Positions 23,696 through 31,998 of a stretch of 64,000 nt of DNA are shown piece after piece. The stretch spans positions 1-64,000 of the forward strand of contig CAVXQP010000005.1 of assembly GCA_963763955.1 (NCBI GenBank), written 5' to 3'. Source of the DNA: DASUPK01 sp963763955. GTDB taxonomy: Bacteria > Actinomycetota > Thermoleophilia > Solirubrobacterales > 70-9. A model generated the notes under the pieces. It searched no databases. It had not been told where the DNA came from and saw only the letters and a list, made by a program, of their open reading frames with translations. The position numbers and the translations under genes are program-made. Position 1 is the first letter of the stretch; every line of letters starts with the position of its first letter.

Positions 23696-25237
23696 GTGGA
23701 ACGCAAGTGGTGGACGCTGCTCGCGAGCTGCATCGCGATCTTCATGTTGCTGCTCGACGTGACGATCGTGAACGTCGCGCTGCCGTCGATCGAGCGCGCC
23801 CTCGGCGCCAACTTCAGCGACCTCCAGTGGGTGATCGACGCCTACGCGCTGACCCTCGCGGGCCTGCTTCTGGCGGCGGGGTCGCTGGCCGACAAGGTCG
23901 GCCGCAGGCTCGTCTTCATGCTCGGGCTGGCGGTCTTCACCGCTTCGTCGCTGACCTGCGGGCTGGCTCCCGACCCGCTCTTCCTGCACATCTCGCGCGC
24001 GGCGCAGGGGGTCGGCGGGGCGATGATGTTCGGCACCTCGCTGGCGCTGATCGCGCAGGAGTTCCAGGGTCGCGACCGCGGGACCGCGCTCGGCATCTGG
24101 GGCGCGACCACGGCCGTGGCGGTCGCGACCGGGCCCCTCGTGGGCGGCGCGCTCGTAGACGCGCTGTCGTGGCGCTGGATTTTCCTCGTCAACGTGCCGA
24201 TCGGCCTGGCCGCGCTCGTGGTCGCGCGGCTGCGGCTGCGCGAGTCGCGCGACCCGGCCGCCTCCGGCGTCGACCTCCGCGGCGTGGCACTGCTGTGCCC
24301 CGCGCTCTTCCTGCTCGTCTACGCGCTGATCCGCGGCAACGAGGAGGGCTGGGGCAGCGCCCTCATCGTCAGCTGCTTCACGGCCTCCGCACTGCTGCTC
24401 GTGCTGTTCGTGGTGGCGGAGCGCCGCGCCACCGACCCGCTGCTCGACCTCTCGCTGTTCCGCAAGCCGGCCTTCACGGGCGCCACGATCGTCGGCTTCG
24501 CGCTGTCGGCGTCGATCTTCTCGATGTTCCTCTACATCACGCTCTTCTTCCAGAACGTGTTGGGCTTCTCGCCGTTCGAGGCGGGGCTCCGGACGCTGCC
24601 AGTCACCGGGATGCTGCTGTTCGTCTCGCCGCTGAGCGGCCGGCTGACGGCGCGCGTGCCGGTGCGGCTGCTCCTCGGCACGGGGCTCGCGTTCGTGACG
24701 GTCGGCCTGTTGCTGATGGGGAACCTGTCCGACTCGTCCGGGTGGACCGCGCTGCTGCCCGGCCAGATCCTGGCCGGCATCGGGATAGGCCTGGCCACCC
24801 CCGCGCTGGCCTCGACCGCCGTCGGCGTGGTCGGCCCGCAGCTGAGCGGCATGGCGTCGGGCGCGAACAACACGGCTCGCCAGCTCGGGCTCGCGACCGG
24901 GATCGCCGGCCTCGGCTCGATCTTCCAGTCGAAGATCGAGTCGACGCTCACCCCGCTGGTCGCGGGCACGCCCGCGTCGCCGCACGTCCACGAGCTTTCG
25001 CGGGCTGTGGCGTCGGGCGGGACCGGGCGCGCCTTGCAGGCGGTGCCGCCCGCCGCCCAGGCCAAGGTGGTGGACGCCGCGCACCACGCGTTCGTGACGG
25101 GCTTCAACACGATTGCGATGGTGACCGTCGCCGTGGCGGCGGTGGGCTCCGTGGCGGGCTATGTGCTGGTGCGATCGCGGGACTTCGTGGGCGTCGGCGC
25201 CCCGCCGGCGGTTCCGCCGGAGCCGGCGCGGGCGTAG
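23696..25237 (+). CDS. MFS multidrug-type transporter, DHA2 (14-TM) family
   Basis: A 513-residue drug/proton antiporter-type permease with 14 predicted hydrophobic segments. It opens with LLASCIAIFMLLLDVTIVNVALPSI, the DHA2 motif with D-x-T-I-V-N-V-A-L-P. Motif A is GSLADKVGRRLVF, and motif C lies in WGATTAVAVATGPLVGGALV with WRWIFLVNVPIG after it. It probably exports hydrophobic compounds using the proton gradient. It sits between ruvC and ruvA, splitting the ruv operon. Codon use is even more GC-rich than its neighbours. The GTG start precedes ERKWW. Confidence 0.93.
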   Translation: MERKWWTLLASCIAIFMLLLDVTIVNVALPSIERALGANFSDLQWVIDAYALTLAGLLLAAGSLADKVGRRLVFMLGLAVFTASSLTCGLAPDPLFLHISRAAQGVGGAMMFGTSLALIAQEFQGRDRGTALGIWGATTAVAVATGPLVGGALVDALSWRWIFLVNVPIGLAALVVARLRLRESRDPAASGVDLRGVALLCPALFLLVYALIRGNEEGWGSALIVSCFTASALLLVLFVVAERRATDPLLDLSLFRKPAFTGATIVGFALSASIFSMFLYITLFFQNVLGFSPFEAGLRTLPVTGMLLFVSPLSGRLTARVPVRLLLGTGLAFVTVGLLLMGNLSDSSGWTALLPGQILAGIGIGLATPALASTAVGVVGPQLSGMASGANNTARQLGLATGIAGLGSIFQSKIESTLTPLVAGTPASPHVHELSRAVASGGTGRALQAVPPAAQAKVVDAAHHAFVTGFNTIAMVTVAVAAVGSVAGYVLVRSRDFVGVGAPPAVPPEPARA

Positions 25238-25335
25238 GCGGCGGCGCGGGCTTCGGCACCCCCCACGGCCCCGTCAGCCCAACTAGAGGCGATGGGAAGT
25301 GAAGGCATCCGGTTCGGAGCCCAGAATCCATAGGC

Positions 25336-25935
25336 ATGATCGCCTCCGTCAGCGGCGAGGTTCTCGTTCGCCGCCCCGACTACGTCGTCATCGACGCGGC
25401 CGGGGTCGGCTATCGGCTCGCCATCTCGGCCGAGACGCTCAAGGCGGTCCCCGCGCGTGGTAAGCGCGCGTCCCTGCACGCCCACCTGGTGGCGCGCGAG
25501 GACTCGCTCAGCCTCTACGGCTTCGCGAGCGAGGAGGAGCGCGACCTCTTCCTGCACCTGATCTCGGTCGGCGGCGTCGGGCCGAAGGTCGCGATGGCCG
25601 TCCTATCGGGCGGCTCCGTGCGGGAGTTGCTGCGCGCGATCGCAGGCGGGGACGCGAAGCGATTTCAGGCCGTTCCCGGCGTCGGCAAGCGCACCGCCGA
25701 GCGGATCATCGTCGAGCTGCGCGAGAAGGTGGCCGGGGAGATCGAGGGCGATGCCGACGGCGCCGCCCTCGCCACGGGCGAGGAGGACCCTCGCTCGCTG
25801 GCCCGCGAGGGCCTGCTCAATCTCGGTTACACACCGCCCGAGGCCGAGAAGCTCCTCTCCGGCGCCGAGGGCGAGAGCCCCGAGGAGATCGTCCAGTCGG
25901 CGCTCCGCAGCGCGGCTGGGGCGAAGGCTGCATGA
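25336..25935 (+). CDS. ruvA: Holliday junction branch migration protein RuvA
   Basis: A 199-residue RuvA. It begins MIASVSGEVLVRRPDYVVIDAAGVGY in the OB-fold domain. The two helix-hairpin-helix motifs follow (ISVGGVGPKVAMAVLS and VPGVGKRTAERIIVEL), and a C-terminal domain with LGYTPPEAEKLL contacts RuvB. It binds the four-way junction as a tetramer and loads RuvB. It is 40 bases upstream of ruvB and about 100 bases downstream of the MFS gene. Confidence 0.97.
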   Translation: MIASVSGEVLVRRPDYVVIDAAGVGYRLAISAETLKAVPARGKRASLHAHLVAREDSLSLYGFASEEERDLFLHLISVGGVGPKVAMAVLSGGSVRELLRAIAGGDAKRFQAVPGVGKRTAERIIVELREKVAGEIEGDADGAALATGEEDPRSLAREGLLNLGYTPPEAEKLLSGAEGESPEEIVQSALRSAAGAKAA

Positions 25936-25975
25936 TTCGCGTAGCCCCCGGAAGCGAAGCTGAGGAGGCGGAGCG

Positions 25976-27039
25976 GTGGTAGAGCCGGGGAAGGGGATCC
26001 GCACGCCGGGGATCGACGACGACGAGGAGATCGTCATCCACGATGCCCGGGCCGCCGGCGCTGAGGATGACTTCGACCGCTCGCTCCGGCCGCCGAAGCT
26101 CGAGGACTTCGTCAACCAGCTCCAGGTCACCGAGCAGCTCGGCATCTTCATCGAGGCGGCTCGCCGCCGCGGCGAGGCGCTCGATCATGTGCTGCTCGCC
26201 GGTCCACCCGGCCTCGGCAAGACCTCGCTCGCCCACATCATCGCGGCGGAGCTCAGCGTGCCGATGGTGCAGACGGCCGGCCCCGCCCTCGAGCGCAAGG
26301 CCGACATCGCGGCCTTCCTGACTTCGCTCGAGCCCGGGACGTCTTCTTCATCGATGAGATCCATCGCCTCGGGAGGGCGGTGGAGGAGACGCTCTACCCG
26401 GCGATGGAGGACAGCCGGCTGCCGGTGGTCCTCGGCCAAGGCGCGGGCGCGCGCACCGTCACCCTCGACCTGCCGGCCTTCACCCTGATCGGCGCGACGA
26501 CCAGGACCGGATTGCTGACGACGCCGCTGCGGGATCGTTTCGGGGTCTGCCATCGACTGGAGCACTACGCTGCGGCCGATCTCCGCCAGATCGTCCTGCG
26601 GTCGGCCGGCATCCTCGGCATCGAGGTGAGCCCCGACGGGGCGGAGGAGATCGCCTCTCGAGCGCGGGGAACGCCCAGGGTCGCGAACCGCCTACTGCGC
26701 CGGGTGAGGGACTTCGCCGAGGTCAAGGAACGCGGCAAGATCGACGGCGCGCTCGCCTCGGACGCGCTGGAGATGCTCGAGGTGGACCGCGCCGGGCTGG
26801 ACAGGCACGACCGTCAGCTGCTCGAGCTGATGGCCGCCAAGTTCGGCGGCGGCCCCGTCGGCCTCTCGACCCTGGCGGTGGCGATCGGGGAGGAGGCGGA
26901 CACGATCGAGGACGTCTTCGAGCCCTACCTCCTCCAGCAGGGGCTGGTGAAGCGCACCCCTCGCGGCCGGGTCCTCACCGAGAGGGCCTACGAACACCTG
27001 GGGCTGCCGGTCCCGGAGGGCGTGGCGAGCCTGTTCTAG
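25976..27039 (+). CDS. ruvB: Holliday junction branch migration ATPase RuvB (one-base frame break)
   Basis: RuvB in two frames. The first part has LRPPKLEDFVNQ, Walker A GPPGLGKTSLAHIIA and AGPALERKADIAAFLTSLEPG. The second part carries EETLYPAMEDSRLPVVLGQG, IGATTRTGLLTTPLRDRFG (sensor and arginine finger) and the winged-helix end LGLPVPEG. Adding one G to the GGG at 26336-26338 makes the missing Walker B segment read ...PGDVFFIDEIHRLGRAVEETL and gives 354 residues. GAGGAGG precedes the GTG start. The gene is thus complete apart from one base. Confidence 0.93.
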
Positions 27040-27090
27040 GCGTCGTCAACCGGTCGGCTGCCTGGACGCGTTGGCTAGCCTTCGGTAGGA

Positions 27091-27576
27091 ATGCCGTACT
27101 TCATCTGTCCGAACTGTGGAAACCGCGAGCTGAGCGGGGAGCGCACCGCGGGTTTCTCGACCCGCCCCAAGGGCTGCTCCAAGTGCGGCTTCGGCTTCCT
27201 CTTCGAGCTGCTGGACGACTACATGCCCGCGCCCGGCGCCGCGTTCTTCACACTCGACCAGCAGGCCAGGGTCCTCGACCTGGGCAAGGGCGCCTTCGAG
27301 CTCACGGGGCTGAAGGACGAGCAGGTGATCGGGCGTCCGGTCCGAGACGTACTCGGCCTGGAATGGATCGACCAGGGCGACGGTGGGGAGACCGCCGACA
27401 CCGACGGCAACGGCGACACGGATCCGATCGAGACGACGCTCGAGTGGGGGGTGCGCTCCCTGGGAAAGCGGGTGGCAGTGAAGGCCGAGGGCGACCTGCC
27501 GACCGAGGCGGTGGCGGACCTGTTTCCCGCGTATGACGACGACGGCGGACTACTGCTCGTCCTGACGCCTGAGTAG
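27091..27576 (+). CDS. Zinc-ribbon plus PAS-domain protein
   Basis: A 161-residue protein. Residues 1-40 form a zinc ribbon with CPNC and CSKC (spaced about 24 residues). The rest fits a PAS fold: FFTLDQQARVLDLGKGAFELTGLKDEQVIGRPVRDVLGL, an acidic loop, and a final LLLVLTP strand. It may sense a small molecule or redox state. No output domain is attached, so it would act through a partner. It lies 50 bases after ruvB, possibly in the same transcript. I recognise the domains but not a named family. Confidence 0.65.
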   Translation: MPYFICPNCGNRELSGERTAGFSTRPKGCSKCGFGFLFELLDDYMPAPGAAFFTLDQQARVLDLGKGAFELTGLKDEQVIGRPVRDVLGLEWIDQGDGGETADTDGNGDTDPIETTLEWGVRSLGKRVAVKAEGDLPTEAVADLFPAYDDDGGLLLVLTPE

Positions 27577-27676
27577 ATGCGGCCTTTGCCGGCCGCCGAA
27601 TTTGTACGCCCCTTGCTGTGTTGCAATGGGGACAGGAGACCACGCCTGAGACCGCTAGCGTGACCCCTTCAACACC

Positions 27677-30600
27677 GTGAGCAACCGCCGCCGCAACCTC
27701 TTCATCCTCGCCTTCGTGGCGCTTCTGATCGTGGCCTCCGGGATCGTGGTCGCGACCAAGAAGACCACTCTCGGCCTCGACCTCAAGGGCGGGACCGAGC
27801 TGATCTTCCAGGCCCGCCCGACGCCGCAGAACCCCTCGATCAATGGGTCGGACATCGACCGCTCGATCGAGATCATCCGCAAGCGGACCGACGCGTTCGG
27901 CGTCTCCGAGCCGGAGATCTCGAGGATCGGCTCGGACTCGATCCGGGTCGGCCTGCCGGACGTCAGCAACGCGGCCAACGCCAGCCAGCAGGTCGGGCAG
28001 ACGGCGCAGCTCCACTTCTACGACTGGGAGCCGAACGTCATCCCCAACCCGGTGACCACGAACGTGCCCAGGGGCGAGGCATCGTTCCCGCGCTACTACG
28101 ACGCCGTCAAGGTCGCCGCCCAGCAGACGCCCGAGTGCTTCCAGAACAAGTGCACGACCAACGGTCCGCAGTACTACCTGTTCAACTCGCAGACCCACGC
28201 CTACATCGCCGGGCCCGCGGAGAACACGAAGGACCTGTTCGCCGACCTGCCTGGTCAGAAGCGGCCTCCCAACACCCAGATCCTCACGGTCCCCCAGGGC
28301 ACCCTCGTGGTCGAGAAGGAGCCCGCTCAGGGAGAGTCCGCCCCACCCGACACCGTCGCGGGCAAGAACTCGGCGTCCTGGTTCGTGATCAGGGACCGGC
28401 CGGCGCTCTCCGGCACGGACATCACCGACCCGAAGCCGAACTTCGACCAGTTCAACAACCCCGACGTCACCTTCAGCTTCACGGGAACGGGCCGCCAGGA
28501 GTTCTCCGACGTCACAAAGACGATCGCGCAGCGGGGGCTCCAGAACGCTCCTCCGGGAGTGGCGGGCAATTCTCAGCTCGCCGATCAGTACTCCGGCCAC
28601 TTCGCGGTCGTCCTCGACCAGGCGATCAAGTCACGGCCGATCGTCAACTTCGTCGACAACCCCAATGGAATCGACGGCCGCACGGGCGCCGAGATCAACG
28701 GCCTCACCCAGCAGGAGTCCCAGGACCTGGCGCAGATCCTCCAGATCGGTGCCCTGCCGGTCGACCTGGTGCAGATCTCCAGCTCCACGGTCTCGGCGAC
28801 CCTCGGGCAGCAGGCGCTCCACCAGGGACTGAAAGCAGGGATCGTCGGGTTGATCCTGGTCTGCCTCTTCCTGCTCGCCTACTACCGATTCCTCGGCTTC
28901 GTCGCAGTGGTCGGGTTGGCGATCTACGGACTGCTCTTCTTCGCCCTGATCAAGCTGATCCCGATCACCCTGACGTTGCCGGGCATCGCGGGATTGATCC
29001 TGACTATCGGGGTGGCGGCCGACGCCAACATCGTCATCTTCGAGCGCATCAAGGAAGAGGCGAGGGGCGGCAAATCGATGCTGAGCGCGATTGCCGCCGG
29101 CTATCGCCGCGGCATCGCGACGATCATCGACGCGAACGTGATCACGCTGATCACGGCGTTCATCCTCTTCGCGCTCGCGACTTCGAACGTCAAGGGGTTC
29201 GCGTTCACTCTGGGCGTCGGCACGATCGCCTCGCTGTTCACGGCGGTCGTCTTCACGCAGGCCTTCCTCGGCTTTTTCGGGCGGGCCCGCTTCATGCGCT
29301 CCCCGGCAGCTCTCGGGGCCCGCGAACAGCGCTTCCGCTGGCATTTCGACTTCAGCCGCGCAAGCAGGTACTTCTTCACGCTCTCCGGCGTCATCCTGCT
29401 GATCGGGACGACGTCGTTCGCGACCAAGCAGCTCAATCTCGGCATCGACTTCAAGGGCGGCAGCCGGATCACGGTCGGGCTGCAGAAGTCGGCGACGGTC
29501 GACGACGTGCGGTCGGTTGTCGAGTCCGCCGGGATCAATGACGCCCAGATCACCAAGGCCCACAACAAGCAGCTCGGCACGAACACCTTCGAGATCGACT
29601 CGAAGGCGCAGCCGGAGCAGGTGCAGGGGATCCAGCCGGCGCTGCAATCGAAGTACGGGATCGTCCCCAACGGATTCAATGCGACCACGGTCGGGCCGAC
29701 CTTCGGCCAGCAGGTGGCGAGGAGCGCGATCGAGGCGATCATCTTCTCGCTGCTGGTGATCTTCGCCTACGTCGCCTTCCGGTTCGAGCCGAAGTACGCC
29801 GTGCCGGTGATCATCGCCGTGATCCACGACATCCTGATCACGGGGGGCGTCTATTCGCTGACGGGGAGGGAGGTGACCAGCGGCACCGTCGCCGCATTCC
29901 TGACCATCCTCGGGTACTCGCTGTACGACACGGTCATCGTGTTCGACCGGGTGCGCGAGAACGTGCCGCGGCTGCCGCGCGCGACCTTTTCCCAGATCAC
30001 CAACCGCTCGATGAGCGAGGTTCTGACCCGGTCGCTGATCACGGGTCTGTCGAGCGTCTTCCTGGTCACGGTGCTGTTCATCTTCGGCGGCGCGACCCTG
30101 AAGGACTTCGCCTTCGCGATGATGGTCGGCCTCGCCTCGGGTACGTACTCGTCGATCTTCATCGCGACGCCGGTGCTCACCCACTGGAAGGAGCGCGAGC
30201 CCGCCTACCGGCGCCGGCGTGAGCGGATCGAGGAGCAGATGGGCCGGGTCCCTGCGTTCCCGGAGGAGAACGTCGTCGCTCGGACCGAAGGCGGGCGCGA
30301 GGAGCCGGTCCAGGCCGAGACGCCGGTACCGGCGGCGCCCGCGCCGAGCCGCTCGCAGGTTCCGGGGGTCGTGCCGGAGCCACCTGCTCCGGTCGAGCCG
30401 CCCGCTCAGCCACCACAAGCGCCTGCCCGCGCGAGACCCGAGCCCTCCGTACCGGTCGGGGCACCCGGCCCCGACGGCGGGGATGGCGCTCCTGATCCGG
30501 GCGGTGCTGATGGGCAGGACAGTGAAGGTCGAACCGGTGGCGACGGTGATGCCGCGGCCGGCGGCAACGGCGGGGCCGAGCAGCAGCGCCCCGAGCTCAG

Positions 30601-30688
30601 CGAGGCGAGTGCCGCGGCACTGCGCAAGGTGCGCGAACAGCAGGGCGGAGGCCGCAAGCGCCGCCGCAAGCACGGGAGGAATCGCTGA
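27677..30688 (+). CDS. secDF: Protein translocase subunits SecD and SecF fused
   Basis: A 1003-residue fusion of SecD and SecF. Residues 1-535 are SecD: TTLGLDLKGGTELIFQA near residue 30, a large periplasmic-type region, then the TM block with LPGIAGLILTIGVAADANIVIFERIKEE. Residues about 560-850 are SecF: LNLGIDFKGGSRITVGL, then GGVYSLTGREVTSGTVAAFLTILGYSLYDTVIVFDRVRE. Twelve membrane segments are expected. The protein uses the proton gradient to complete export through SecYEG. The last 150 residues are a Pro/Ala/Gly-rich, then basic, tail not found in standard SecDF. The GTG start precedes SNRRRN. Confidence 0.95.
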   Translation: MSNRRRNLFILAFVALLIVASGIVVATKKTTLGLDLKGGTELIFQARPTPQNPSINGSDIDRSIEIIRKRTDAFGVSEPEISRIGSDSIRVGLPDVSNAANASQQVGQTAQLHFYDWEPNVIPNPVTTNVPRGEASFPRYYDAVKVAAQQTPECFQNKCTTNGPQYYLFNSQTHAYIAGPAENTKDLFADLPGQKRPPNTQILTVPQGTLVVEKEPAQGESAPPDTVAGKNSASWFVIRDRPALSGTDITDPKPNFDQFNNPDVTFSFTGTGRQEFSDVTKTIAQRGLQNAPPGVAGNSQLADQYSGHFAVVLDQAIKSRPIVNFVDNPNGIDGRTGAEINGLTQQESQDLAQILQIGALPVDLVQISSSTVSATLGQQALHQGLKAGIVGLILVCLFLLAYYRFLGFVAVVGLAIYGLLFFALIKLIPITLTLPGIAGLILTIGVAADANIVIFERIKEEARGGKSMLSAIAAGYRRGIATIIDANVITLITAFILFALATSNVKGFAFTLGVGTIASLFTAVVFTQAFLGFFGRARFMRSPAALGAREQRFRWHFDFSRASRYFFTLSGVILLIGTTSFATKQLNLGIDFKGGSRITVGLQKSATVDDVRSVVESAGINDAQITKAHNKQLGTNTFEIDSKAQPEQVQGIQPALQSKYGIVPNGFNATTVGPTFGQQVARSAIEAIIFSLLVIFAYVAFRFEPKYAVPVIIAVIHDILITGGVYSLTGREVTSGTVAAFLTILGYSLYDTVIVFDRVRENVPRLPRATFSQITNRSMSEVLTRSLITGLSSVFLVTVLFIFGGATLKDFAFAMMVGLASGTYSSIFIATPVLTHWKEREPAYRRRRERIEEQMGRVPAFPEENVVARTEGGREEPVQAETPVPAAPAPSRSQVPGVVPEPPAPVEPPAQPPQAPARARPEPSVPVGAPGPDGGDGAPDPGGADGQDSEGRTGGDGDAAAGGNGGAEQQRPELSEASAAALRKVREQQGGGRKRRRKHGRNR

Positions 30689-30960
30689 TGTCGATCCTTG
30701 TCTGGTTCACGTTGGGTGTGGCGCTCTGGCACTTCACCGTGTTCGTCCCGGACCGCTTCTGGGGGGGCATCGTGGGAGCTTTCATCGGCTCCGCGGCCGG
30801 CGCCATGGTGAGCGGCGCCATCGCCCAGATCGCGCTCGGCAAGGGCGTCGGGGACACCGACCTCGCGACCGCCCTGTATGCCGTCCCGGGCTGCGTGATC
30901 GGATTGGCGATCGTCTACGCGATCGGCGTGCGCTCGGGCGTCGAGGCCGAGCACATCTAG
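30688..30960 (+). CDS. Small membrane protein of unknown function
   Basis: A 90-residue protein with about three hydrophobic, glycine-rich segments (FWGGIVGAFIGSAAGAMVSGAI; ALYAVPGCVIGLAIVYAIGV). Its ATG shares one base with the secDF stop (TGATG), so it is translationally coupled to secDF. It resembles small GlsB/YeaQ-like membrane proteins only in composition. No function can be assigned; a role near the Sec machinery is possible from position. Confidence 0.6.
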   Translation: MSILVWFTLGVALWHFTVFVPDRFWGGIVGAFIGSAAGAMVSGAIAQIALGKGVGDTDLATALYAVPGCVIGLAIVYAIGVRSGVEAEHI

Positions 30961-31017
30961 GCGGCCTCGCCGGGCCGAACACCGGCGATCAAGGGGGCGA
31001 AATCTGCCGTGAGTGGG

Positions 31018-31051
31018 GACTTGTTCCGGATATGCCGGAAGAACTCACCAA
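31018..31051. repeat. 34-base repeat, upstream copy
   Basis: This copy matches the one at 31916-31949 at 31 of 34 positions, in the same orientation. Inside it, TTGTTCCGG / CCGGAAGAA form an imperfect hairpin around ATATG. It lies 13 bases before the start of the AbiEi-type gene. Confidence 0.7.
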
Positions 31052-31063
31052 GGCCAGCGCGGG

Positions 31064-31917
31064 ATGCCGCGATCGCATCGCATCGCCGCACGCCAGCACG
31101 GTGTCCTTTCATCGACGCAGTTGAGGGCCTGCGGGCTCTCCTCGAGTGCGGTCGCGAGCCGCGTCTCCGCCGGCCGCCTGCACCGCATTCATCGCGGTGT
31201 CTACGCGGTCGGCCATCGCAAGCATCGAGCAATGAAGGGAGATGGATGGCGGCGGTACTGGCATGCGGGCGGGCTGCGGTGCTCAGCCATAGAAGTGCCG
31301 CCCGACTCTGGCAAATGCTTCCGGATCGGAAGGGTGTAACCGGTGGGGACCAGCCACTCGTTCATGTCACCGTTCCCGGCGAGAGCAAGGATCGACAGGG
31401 AATTCGGGTTCATCGTTCATCCACCTGGTCGCCGGCCGACTGCACTCGTCGGGAAAACATCCCGGTCACCAGGCCAGCTCGGACGCTGAAGGACCTCCGG
31501 CGCACCTTCCCCAGCCGGATATTCAGGGCGGCGCTACGGCAGGCCGAATACCTTGGACTTCCTGCCAGCGACCAGCTGGAGGTCGACCACACACGCAGCG
31601 AGCTCGAGGCCAGGTTCCTTGCCCTGCTCCGGCGTCACCGTCTTCCCCAGCCGGAAGTGAACGTTCGCGTTGATGAGTTCGTCGTGGATTTCCTTTGGCA
31701 CAGATCGCATCTCGTTGCGGAGCTCGACGGCTGGGCAACCCACCGGACACGTTCGGCGTTCGAGGACGATCGATCGCGGGATAGGCGGCTTCGCGTGCTC
31801 GGGTTCGAGGTCGTTCGATTCACATGGCGACAGGTCGATGAGGAGCGACGCGAGGTTGCGAGCTTGCTGCGCGCTCTCCTGGCGGGCCGATCTGGGCCCG
31901 GTCCTCGCCTTGGGTGA
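31064..31917 (+). CDS. AbiEi-type antitoxin domain plus DUF559 protein (one-base frame break)
   Basis: About 284 residues in two frames. The N-terminal part is a winged-helix AbiEi_4-type domain (QHGVLSSTQLRACGLSSSAVASRVSAGRLHRIHRGVYAVGH). After the break come AAVLSHRSAARLW, VHVTVPG, GIRVHRS, NIPVTRPARTLKDL. A C-terminal DUF559 (Vsr-like nuclease-fold) domain follows: SELEARFLALLRRHRLPQPEVNV, VDFLWHRSHLVAELDGW and GFEVVRFTWRQV. Adding one G to GGG at 31237-31239 joins the halves. No toxin gene is adjacent. The gene sits between two 34-base direct repeats, and its stop overlaps the second one. Confidence 0.8.
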
Positions 31918-31949
31918 CTTCTTCCGGATATCCCGGAAGAACTCGCCAA
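31916..31949. repeat. 34-base repeat, downstream copy
   Basis: This is the second copy of the repeat. It has a perfect 9-base-pair hairpin (TTCTTCCGG / CCGGAAGAA) around ATATC and begins within the stop codon of the AbiEi-type gene. It could also act as a terminator, but the matching copy before the gene argues for a role as an insertion boundary or protein-binding site. Confidence 0.7.
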
Positions 31950-31998
31950 TTCCGGCCGGCCCGGAGATTCCGTCGGGGGCCGAACTTAAGTTGGGCGG

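Noticed and set aside
23057..25087. Very long open frame (676 codons) on the minus strand opposite ruvC and the MFS gene
   Set aside because: It is rich in Arg, His, Gly and Gln without any domain pattern, and the opposite strand encodes clear membrane and RuvC motifs. It is a GC-driven shadow.
28631..30673. 680-codon open frame on the minus strand opposite secDF
   Set aside because: Low-complexity Arg/Asp/Gln composition and complete overlap with a well-supported secDF gene. No ribosome binding site was seen.
31018..31949. CRISPR array or insertion sequence at the 34-base repeats
   Set aside because: Only two copies, about 900 bases apart, with one non-transposase gene between. There are no spacers and no terminal inverted repeats of IS type.
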